Assembly (NCBI GenBank): GCA_051881075.1 | Contig: JBJEPE010000059.1 | Span: 1-12,593, forward strand | Direction: 5' to 3' | Length of the DNA stretch: 12,593 nucleotides | From: RUG14223 sp051881075 | GTDB taxonomy: Bacteria > Bacillota > Clostridia > Oscillospirales > Acutalibacteraceae | Shown: positions 7,590-12,593 of the stretch, one piece after another | How the letters are laid out: each line of letters starts with the position of its first letter | Position numbering within the stretch: position 1 is the stretch's first letter | Position numbers and translations under genes: made by a program | Notes under the pieces: generated by a model | Database searches by the model: none | What the model saw: only the letters and a program-made list of their open reading frames with translations | Told to the model about the DNA's origin: nothing

Positions 7590-7861
7590 ACAGTCAGCAT
7601 AATTTTTATTCTGCTACAGTCATATTTGCAATCGCTGACGGCCGGTTAGCTAATTTTTATTCTTCACGGAAACTTGGAGTATTAAAGCGATAAATAACCA
7701 TATGTCGCAATCACATATTGGCTATTGGTGATTTTGACTGCAATACCACACCGCCAAGCCTGTTGTAACAGTATAGATGTTCGATAAACCGCACTTCCAC
7801 GTATTACTAACACAAAAATTCGTGAAGACCCTCTTTTTTCTTCGTTTATTTCTTTTATTTT
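7590..7861 (-). promoter_or_regulatory. Long, possibly structured leader of the MATE gene
   Basis: If the extended -10 promoter at 7862-7889 is used, the MATE mRNA has a leader of about 290 nt. It contains several short potential stems, among them GCTAACCGGCCGTCAGC (7634-7650) and GGCTTGGCGGTG pairing with CACCAATAGCC. No known riboswitch class (ykkC/guanidine, PreQ1, purine) was recognised. A 70-codon open frame on the minus strand (7894 to 7682) crosses it; its second half (SAVYRTSILLQQAWRCGIAV) looks somewhat protein-like, but there is only a weak RBS (GGA). It may be a leader ORF, a gene remnant or chance. Confidence 0.3.
7596..7663 (-). repeat. Pair of near-identical direct repeats upstream of the MATE gene
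   Basis: AGCATAATTTTTATTCT (7596-7612) and AGCTAATTTTTATTCT (7648-7663) differ by one base insertion/substitution and are 52 bases apart (start to start). They flank a possible promoter on the minus strand (TTGCAA, 17-base spacer, TAAAAA). They could be two binding sites for a regulator of the pump, or a small duplication. Confidence 0.45.
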
Positions 7862-7889
7862 ATTATAGCATAGTTTTACAGAGCTATAA
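7862..7889 (-). promoter_or_regulatory. Candidate extended -10 promoter
   Basis: Minus-strand TGCTATAAT (7862-7870) is a perfect extended -10. A weak -35 TTATAG (7884-7889) lies 16 bases upstream. Transcription would start near 7855 and read toward the MATE gene. Confidence 0.45.
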
Positions 7890-7894
7890 TTCAT

Positions 7895-8151
7895 TATTCC
7901 AATAAAGAATTTTTTATTTAACCTATGTTTACGCAGTTTATATTTTCAACCGGCCTTATTAGGACGACTGATTTGTTTTTTAATCCGAAAAGGAGTTTTC
8001 ACATTTTAGAAAGAACGGCGCAAGGTTGGGGTAAATAAGGTGTTGGTATTTAGATTGATGGATAATAGCCATAGATGCACGAAACCCTCTCGACCATGAT
8101 GGCCGGGAGGGTTTAAAGTAATTCTTCGTATTTATAAATAACAAAAGAATT
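7895..8151. other. Gene-poor stretch with a strong hairpin
   Basis: No convincing gene is seen. An 80-codon minus-strand frame (8222 to 7980) overlaps the frameshifted small ORF in another frame and crosses the hairpin at 8082-8114; its N-terminal half is a shadow of that ORF, so it was not called. The segment 7980-8120 has higher GC than its surroundings. Confidence 0.5.
8082..8114. terminator. Strong inverted repeat, possible terminator
   Basis: AAACCCTC (8082-8089) pairs with GAGGGTTT (8107-8114), and the pairing continues inward (TCG with CGG via a wobble, one A/C mismatch, then CCAT with ATGG). It lies 38 bases downstream of the end of the small frameshifted ORF. There is no long U-tract on either side (only TTT), so it may be a weak terminator, a processing hairpin or part of a dispersed repeat. 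Confidence 0.5.
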
Positions 8152-8441
8152 TTAACTATTCCATTGTTCAATAAACCACTCAACACTCTTCGGATATCCC
8201 CATACACTTTTTCCATTTTCAAACAACGCTCTAAGATAGGTAAACAAACTTCTTATTTTATCATAAGGTTATAGTCAACCTGTTTATCTTTCATATACTC
8301 TTGAGCGTATGCCTTTGTTAGTGCTTTGTAGAAATCGTAAACTTCTTCAAAAACTTGTTTATCAGTAAACAGTTTATCAAGTTTCTCATTAATCTCATCG
8401 TAAGACTTATTTTTGAATACTTGTCCCATAAAGCCCAACAA
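8152..8441 (-). pseudogene. Small ORF of unknown function, interrupted by a one-base frameshift
   Basis: Frame one starts at TTG 8441 (or ATG 8429) and runs 62 codons to TAA at 8253-8255; a different frame then carries 34 protein-like codons to TAA 8152-8154. Restoring one A in the AAAA tract (8256-8259 on the opposite strand) gives a continuous 96-aa protein passing through YNLMIKIRSLFTYLRALFEN and ending VEWFIEQWNS. It is charged and helical (YDEINEKLDKLF, EEVYDFYKALTKAYAQEY), and contains VWGYP near the end. There is no good RBS, and the open frame extends a few codons further upstream (KISLTYY), so the N-terminus may also be missing. Not recognised. Homopolymer sequencing error and -1 slippage on A-AAA are alternatives to true decay. 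Confidence 0.6.
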
Positions 8442-8484
8442 ATAATACGTAAGGGATATCTTTTATCATTAGCTTTAATACTCT

Positions 8485-9525
8485 CTAATTATACTTTCTA
8501 ATTGGAATATCGGAACAAATAATATTTATATCTTTCATTTTATTCTGCCATAATAATTCTTCAATCCCTAATTTAAACATGCTATCATTTTCCTTAATAT
8601 ACGGATTTAGCGTTATTTGCTCTATACTTTCAAGCTTAAAATTGTAGTCAACAAATGGAATCAATATATTACCTCGTTTGAACTGACCAATTTTAAATAT
8701 GCTTTTACACTCCTTATCAGATAGCAACAATTCTTCCGGTATATTTAAAACTATACGATATTCATTTTCACGTTCAAAAGATTCATTTTTAAAAAAACAC
8801 CGCATATTGTTTACAGATTCCTTAAAAGCATATAGAATATGACCTCTAATTTCTTCAATTTCGTTCCTTGCTTCATTATAGATTTCCTGTAAGCTATTAA
8901 GTAATTCAATTATACATTTCTTCTTATCGGCATTTTTATATAAAACAAGCCCTCTATGTATTATAATACCGTTTTCCAACTCTTCACGACTATTAAGTTG
9001 AGTTTCATTACTTCCTTCAAACATATTACACGCATTATCAAATACTATACTAACACCATCTCCAGATGATGCATAATAATTCCACATACTAAGTGAATTT
9101 TGTTCTGTAGAAAAAGAACACGTATATGTTCTATACTTTTTTTCTTCACACTGACGTGTTTCTCTTGAAACACTTACATAAGATTGCCGATATTCTTTTA
9201 AATCTTTCCACTCTGCACTTTCAAGAATAGTTTTTTTAAAATCCGCAGTATACTCTTTTTTTGAAAGAACATTTTCAATCAAAGGAATAATCTCTATAAA
9301 CTCCGTAGAATCATTTAAAAAACGAACATCACTAAAACGTAAACATTTATTGCTTATAATTTCTTTAAGAGTATCAACTGTACAATAATGACAAATCTCT
9401 GAGTCCTTATTTACAGTTCCATCCAGATACATTTTCAAATTATTTTTATCTTTATATGGCGCATTCAAAAAATTTCTATGGGATATCCCCAAACATTTCG
9501 CCAAAAGTACACCAAAATTACACAC
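8485..9525 (-). CDS. DUF2971-domain protein
   Basis: 346 aa if read from GTG 9525. The DUF2971 pattern is clear: ICHYCTVDTLKEIISNKCLRFSDVRFLNDSTEF (about 44-76), then TYTCSFSTEQNSLSMWNYYASSGDGVSIVFD (133-163), CFFKNESFERENEYRIVL near 243-260 and a closing ITLNPYIKENDS segment. Members are soluble, usually single-domain proteins of unknown biochemical function, often found in accessory or mobile DNA. The start is uncertain: GGAGG (9537-9541) is ideally spaced for an ATG at 9530 in a different frame and is 11 bases from this GTG; an in-frame ATG at 9432 lacks an RBS but begins just before the domain. It lies next to the frameshifted small ORF and a serine recombinase, consistent with cargo of a mobile element. 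Confidence 0.75.
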   Translation of the reverse strand: MCNFGVLLAKCLGISHRNFLNAPYKDKNNLKMYLDGTVNKDSEICHYCTVDTLKEIISNKCLRFSDVRFLNDSTEFIEIIPLIENVLSKKEYTADFKKTILESAEWKDLKEYRQSYVSVSRETRQCEEKKYRTYTCSFSTEQNSLSMWNYYASSGDGVSIVFDNACNMFEGSNETQLNSREELENGIIIHRGLVLYKNADKKKCIIELLNSLQEIYNEARNEIEEIRGHILYAFKESVNNMRCFFKNESFERENEYRIVLNIPEELLLSDKECKSIFKIGQFKRGNILIPFVDYNFKLESIEQITLNPYIKENDSMFKLGIEELLWQNKMKDINIICSDIPIRKYN

Positions 9526-9536
9526 GACATTCTATA

Positions 9537-9541
9537 CCTCC
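9537..9541 (-). promoter_or_regulatory. Strong GGAGG RBS pointing at an out-of-frame ATG upstream of DUF2971
   Basis: GGAGG with 6-base spacing to ATG 9530. That ATG opens a 21-codon frame (MSCVILVYFWRNVWGYP then IEIF, stop) overlapping the start of the DUF2971 frame. It suggests a leader peptide, a lost base at the gene start, or use of GTG 9525. Confidence 0.5.
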
Positions 9542-9550
9542 AATCAATAA

Positions 9551-9649
9551 TCTCACTACACCATTCCGAAATCCAATGCCCACCTTTCCCTTATCCGGCG
9601 GGCACTGGGGCTGAATATCGACCCAATTTGCGATCCGATAAACAAGTGA
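9551..9649 (+). pseudogene. Possible C-terminal gene remnant on the + strand
   Basis: A + strand frame of 32 codons (ending LIRRALGLNIDPICDPINK, TGA at 9647-9649) looks protein-like and is GC-richer than its neighbours, but has no start and is preceded by a stop. It is followed by GAGGTGACT, which resembles an RBS with no gene after it. This fits the severed end of an operon gene, perhaps from a conjugative or mobilisable element. No family was recognised. Confidence 0.3.
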
Positions 9650-9682
9650 GGTGACTTAAATATCGATTATAGCTATTTATGT

Positions 9683-10399
9683 TCAATTCCATTCCGATTG
9701 CCATGAATAACTGTTTTCTTCAAAATTAAGAACTTCTGCCAAAGTTAGATTTCGAATGTCTCCTTTATAGTCAATATTTAGCACTGCACTATACTCCGCA
9801 TATTCTGATAATTGATCCTTATCAAATGCTGCAGTACAAATCCCTCCTTCGTATTGTGCAACAGTCGTTGCGTTAGGAAAGCTGTTGTTAGTACAAACTA
9901 AAGTTACAGTGTAGATGATATCATCATTGCCGACGCTTGGAACGAAGGAACATATCGTATCTTTGTCATTACCATAAAAGCGAACATTTGAAGCTTCTAT
10001 TTTATCCGGTAACATCACATTTGAAGTATTCTCAGAAATACTGCTCCCAAAACAGATTTTTCCTATCAGAATACAAATTACAATAAGTGAGCACAGACAT
10101 ACTATCTTCCAAACATTTGCAGTGCGACGATTTCTAATCGCAAGTTGTTCATTTATCTGTGCCAGAGATTTTGCAATGGAAGCTGTATCTAGTTTGTCTT
10201 CATGTTCCGAACCACCCAAAAGGACAGAAACCGATACATCTAATGCATCTGCTATTCTGCATAAAGTATCTGCATCGGGGACTGCTGTTCCTTTTTCCCA
10301 CTTTGAAATGGTCTGTCTTACAACATTCAGCTTCACAGCCAAAGCCTCCTGGGTAAGACCTCGTTCTCTTCTTACTTTTACTAGATTTTCATTTAGCAT
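9683..10399 (-). CDS. Membrane-anchored XRE-family transcriptional regulator
   Basis: 238 aa from ATG 10399, chosen because AAAGGAGG (10408-10415) lies 8 bases upstream; the open frame extends to 10441 but without an RBS. Residues 5-60 are a Cro/C1-type helix-turn-helix (LVKVRRERGLTQEALAVKL, VRQTISKWEKG, PDADTLCRIADALDVSVSVLL). One membrane helix lies at about 97-117 (VWKIVCLCSLIVICILIGKIC), and residues 118-238 form a probable extracytoplasmic domain with no recognised motif. This layout is common in clostridia: a DNA-binding head in the cytoplasm with an outside domain that may sense a signal. Its target is unknown; it lies downstream of the recombinase in the same direction but has its own promoter, so element regulation is only a possibility. 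Confidence 0.85.
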   Translation of the reverse strand: MLNENLVKVRRERGLTQEALAVKLNVVRQTISKWEKGTAVPDADTLCRIADALDVSVSVLLGGSEHEDKLDTASIAKSLAQINEQLAIRNRRTANVWKIVCLCSLIVICILIGKICFGSSISENTSNVMLPDKIEASNVRFYGNDKDTICSFVPSVGNDDIIYTVTLVCTNNSFPNATTVAQYEGGICTAAFDKDQLSEYAEYSAVLNIDYKGDIRNLTLAEVLNFEENSYSWQSEWN

Positions 10400-10431
10400 A
10401 ATAATTGCCTCCTTTGTGTTTTGGTAGCTCC

Positions 10432-10460
10432 ATATTATCATACATTTTCTTTAACATCAA
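10432..10460 (-). promoter_or_regulatory. Promoter of the XRE regulator
   Basis: Minus-strand TTGATG (10455-10460), 17-base spacer, TAATAT (10432-10437), 33 bases upstream of the ATG at 10399. Confidence 0.5.
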
Positions 10461-10478
10461 GCAACCAGCAGGCTCAGC

Positions 10479-10492
10479 ACGCACTTGTGCGT
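10479..10492. repeat. Short hairpin between the recombinase and XRE genes
   Basis: ACGCAC-TT-GTGCGT, a six-base perfect stem with a two-base centre, about 20 bases upstream of the XRE -35. There is no U-tract, so it is unlikely to be an intrinsic terminator. It could be an operator for the XRE protein or part of a recombination site next to the recombinase. Confidence 0.4.
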
Positions 10493-10558
10493 TGCAATGC
10501 TATAATTAGTAATAAAATTAAATAGTTTTTATCTTAACAACAGCTTTGTATTCTAAAC

Positions 10559-12232
10559 CTAAGATCGAGACATCAATACTACGCACTCAACTGTGTTTTC
10601 GAAATTCGGAATAAACATATCGGCTTCGTTCCCTTGATAATACACAGGAAAACGAAATTGAATGCTCTTTAATATCTGACCGTTTTCCAACGGTTCGGGA
10701 TATATCTCGATTTTCTTTATAAAACTGTGAAGAAATTCTTTCTTCTCAAATTCGGTGAATTCGTTATATATTATATCAAATAATTCTAAAAATTCAAATA
10801 TTCGTTTCTGAGAGATTTTTTGCTCCTTTATAGCCTTGATTTGCGTTTGTACAGTTTCAAGGCTTTCATTTGCCTCTTCAATCTCATCATATAATGAATT
10901 TATACGGTTTTGCATATCGGTATATTTTTGCTCATAATGCCTGTCGGAATAGTCAAGCCTGTCAATTTGAGAGCCGAGACGTTCCTTTGCGGCAGTAAGC
11001 TGCCTTATCTGTGAAATGAAATATGCTTCTTCTTTTTCATACTTAGATAAATCTACGCTTGCATCTAATTTTTCTTTTATTGCAGAATCAAACTTCGAAT
11101 TTTTAACGATATTTCTTATTACTTCCACAACCGCTTCATTTATCTTTTCCTGATGAATTTGCTTCTTGAAAGTACATTTGTGTCCGTAATATTCCAATCT
11201 GTGTTTGCAGGCGTAATACCAATAATCTCTGTAAAAGCTTCCGTCTTTTTTGCGTTTGCGGTTGACACTGCCATATAACCCGGCGCCGCATATGGGACAT
11301 TTAATTATACCGGTCAATAAGTGCTGATGTTCTGTGTTGTATATTTTTTCATTCTTTACACCGGTCTTTTTTCTCTTATCTTGAGCTAAAAGCCAATCCT
11401 CTTCGCTGATAATTGCATCGTGAATGCCGTCATAAATAGGATATTCTTCTTGTTTTACCACATGATATTCGTTACGGCTGCCCTGTATTTTTTCTGTTTT
11501 TCTTCGCCCAAAAGCAATTTTTCCGCAATAAATAGGGTTGTCCAACACAAGCTTTACAAAATGTGCTGTGAATGCATCCAATGTTCCGTTTTGGCGTTTC
11601 TTTTTGATATAGCCTTGGCGATTCAGATATTTTGCAACAGTACCGGCACCCATTGTGGTATGAATAAATTTATCATAGATAATGCGGATAATCTCTGCCT
11701 CGTCTTCGGCTATTTTTAACTCGCCGTCAACAAGTTTATAACCGTATGGAGCAAATCCGCCGTTCCATTTGCCTTCACGGGCTTTCTGTTTTCTGCCTTC
11801 CATTGTCTGAACAAGAATATTTTCTCGCTCAATTTCCGCTACAGCCGACAGCACCGAAATCATCAGCTTGCCGCTGTCCTTTGAACTGTCAATACCATCC
11901 TCAACGCAGATAAGGTTAACACCGTAATCCTGCATCAGTTGTAAAGAATTAAGAACATCGGCTGCGTTTCTGCCAAATCGGGACAATTTGAATACCAGCA
12001 CATATTGTACATTATCTTTTCCTTCGGATATATCGTTAAGCATAGTTTGAAATTCAGGTCTGCCTTCAATATTTTTGCCGGACTTACCTTCATCGGAATA
12101 TTCTCCTTCAATCATAAAGTCCTGAAATTCGGCATACCTTCTTAACTTTTCTTTCTGCGCATCAAGACTGAAACCGTCGACCTGCATAGATGTCGATACA
12201 CGGGTGTATATGTAGCAATTTTTCTTTTTCAT
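10559..12232 (-). CDS. Large serine recombinase (site-specific integrase/excisionase)
   Basis: 557 aa from ATG 12232, chosen for AAAGGAG 7 bases upstream (the open frame extends to 12289 without an RBS). Order of domains: resolvase catalytic domain ~5-150 with YTRVST (catalytic Ser13), FKLSRFGRNAADV (81-93) and AVAEIEREN (130-138); recombinase domain ~160-285 (GGFAPYGYKL, LNRQGYIKKK, LVLDNPIYCGKI); zinc ribbon with Cys312, Cys315, Cys342 and Cys353; a long coiled coil ~398-475; then a C-terminal region. All key residues seen are intact, so it is probably active. Such enzymes integrate and excise phages and integrative elements at short att sites. It follows two small genes in the same direction. 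The element it moves and its att sites are not defined here. Confidence 0.93.
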   Translation of the reverse strand: MKKKNCYIYTRVSTSMQVDGFSLDAQKEKLRRYAEFQDFMIEGEYSDEGKSGKNIEGRPEFQTMLNDISEGKDNVQYVLVFKLSRFGRNAADVLNSLQLMQDYGVNLICVEDGIDSSKDSGKLMISVLSAVAEIERENILVQTMEGRKQKAREGKWNGGFAPYGYKLVDGELKIAEDEAEIIRIIYDKFIHTTMGAGTVAKYLNRQGYIKKKRQNGTLDAFTAHFVKLVLDNPIYCGKIAFGRRKTEKIQGSRNEYHVVKQEEYPIYDGIHDAIISEEDWLLAQDKRKKTGVKNEKIYNTEHQHLLTGIIKCPICGAGLYGSVNRKRKKDGSFYRDYWYYACKHRLEYYGHKCTFKKQIHQEKINEAVVEVIRNIVKNSKFDSAIKEKLDASVDLSKYEKEEAYFISQIRQLTAAKERLGSQIDRLDYSDRHYEQKYTDMQNRINSLYDEIEEANESLETVQTQIKAIKEQKISQKRIFEFLELFDIIYNEFTEFEKKEFLHSFIKKIEIYPEPLENGQILKSIQFRFPVYYQGNEADMFIPNFENTVECVVLMSRS

Positions 12233-12239
12233 ACGATAG

Positions 12240-12246
12240 CTCCTTT
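12240..12246 (-). promoter_or_regulatory. RBS that selects the recombinase start
   Basis: AAAGGAG, 7 bases before ATG 12232. The upstream in-frame starts at 12289 and 12274 have no comparable site and would overlap the promoter. Confidence 0.8.
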
Positions 12247-12259
12247 CAGATTTGATTAC

Positions 12260-12289
12260 ATTATATTGCAGCATAAATAAATACTCCAA
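12260..12289 (-). promoter_or_regulatory. Candidate recombinase promoter
   Basis: Minus-strand TTGGAG (12284-12289), 18-base spacer, perfect TATAAT (12260-12265). It would let the recombinase be expressed apart from the two small upstream genes. Confidence 0.5.
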
Positions 12290-12295
12290 TGTACG

Positions 12296-12322
12296 GCAGA
12301 AGGGGGCTAAGCCCCTTTCTGC
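12296..12322. terminator. Strong hairpin overlapping the stop of the 59-aa gene
   Basis: GCAGAAGGGGGC and GCCCCTTTCTGC form a 12-base stem (one G-T wobble) with a TAA loop. The TAG stop of the upstream small gene (12307-12309) lies in the loop and stem. There is no U-tract on either strand, so it may attenuate read-through into the recombinase rather than end transcription fully. Confidence 0.55.
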
Positions 12323-12486
12323 GTGCTATTACAATTCTTGCATTGGCGGTTTGGAAATTGTCTCAAAATATCTTCCGTTGTTACTAACCGATATTTATCC
12401 CCATATTTTAAGTACATCTTTGCCATTAAGTCTAAAAACCTATCGTATTCGGCTTGTCCGGTTTTATCGCTATTTAATGTCATCAT
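12307..12486 (-). CDS. Small 59-aa protein upstream of the recombinase
   Basis: ATG at 12486 (a second ATG follows at once) preceded by GAGGTGA with good spacing. The start overlaps the stop of the preceding gene as ATGA, a translational-coupling arrangement. The product is charged and helical (EYDRFLDLMAKMYLKYGDKY, TTEDILRQF) and ends with a CKNCN Cys pair and STQKGA. No family was identified. Its position directly before a large serine recombinase suggests an accessory role in the element, for example a recombination directionality or regulatory factor, but that is inference only. Confidence 0.6.
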   Translation of the reverse strand: MMTLNSDKTGQAEYDRFLDLMAKMYLKYGDKYRLVTTEDILRQFPNRQCKNCNSTQKGA

Positions 12487-12593
12487 CTTGCTTCACCTCT
12501 GTTTCTTTCTCTCTGTCTCTGCCATTTCTCAAGAAGTGTTATGATTGTTTTTTGCATATCAAGGCTTGTATAACTTTTTGGGAAATATTTGCG
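12483..12593 (-). CDS. Gene end overlapping the 59-aa gene (5' partial)
   Basis: A minus-strand frame is open from the window edge to TGA at 12483-12485 and encodes RKYFPKSYTSLDMQKTIITL, LLEKWQRQRERNRGEAR-type residues (36 visible). The basic, helical C-terminus and the ATGA overlap with the next gene support a real gene. An internal ATG (12557) has no RBS, so the true start is likely outside the window. Function unknown; probably part of the same element operon. Confidence 0.5.
   Translation of the reverse strand, partial: RKYFPKSYTSLDMQKTIITLLEKWQRQRERNRGEAR

Noticed and set aside
7980..8222. 80-codon minus-strand frame
   Set aside because: Its first part is the wrong frame of the small frameshifted ORF, whose alternative frame looks far more protein-like, and it runs through a strong hairpin.
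10511..10524. TAAAATTAAATA shared with positions near 3871, considered as an att-like direct repeat
   Set aside because: Low-complexity AT sequence; not evidence of element boundaries.

Overview
The window is a low-GC, clostridial-type chromosome segment. Evidence is the strong Shine-Dalgarno sites (GGAGG, AAAGGAG, GAAAGGG), TTG/GTG starts, tight co-directional operons and protein families typical of gut Clostridia (Oscillospiraceae/Ruminococcus-like). This assignment is an inference from sequence style, not a taxonomic match.

Layout. Positions 1-1381 (+ strand) hold the end of a His-rich CobW-type metallochaperone GTPase gene, followed 26 bases later by a second, unusual CobW-like GTPase whose C-terminus looks like the soluble domain of YcgQ/TIGR03943 proteins. 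This is probably the tail of a metal (likely zinc) homeostasis operon, and it ends in a strong bidirectional terminator at about 1397-1431. Everything else reads on the minus strand. A two-gene unit (3852 to 1457) encodes a polysaccharide pyruvyl transferase fused to a GDPD-like domain that has lost its catalytic histidines, then a GtrA-family membrane protein; this suggests a cell-surface glycan role. Next come a two-gene unit (4915 to 3969) with a four-helix membrane protein and a NimA-like flavoprotein, an EamA/DMT transporter (5928 to 5002) and a MATE efflux pump (7565 to 6216) with a long, possibly structured leader.

From about 7600 rightwards the region looks like accessory DNA. It holds a gene-poor stretch with a strong hairpin, a small ORF broken by a one-base frameshift (8441 to 8152), a DUF2971 protein with an odd start region, a scrap of an apparent + strand gene end (9551-9649), a membrane-anchored XRE regulator, and a large serine recombinase. 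The recombinase is preceded by two small overlapping genes, the first cut by the window edge. The recombinase, small linked ORFs and broken genes indicate an integrated mobile element or its remains; the element's limits (att sites) cannot be fixed from this window.

No rRNA, tRNA, CRISPR array or complete insertion sequence was recognised. The most noteworthy items are the CobW-like/YcgQ-like fusion, the pyruvyltransferase with a pseudo-GDPD domain, the acidic His/Cys tandem repeat, and the DUF2971/frameshifted-ORF pair beside the recombinase.
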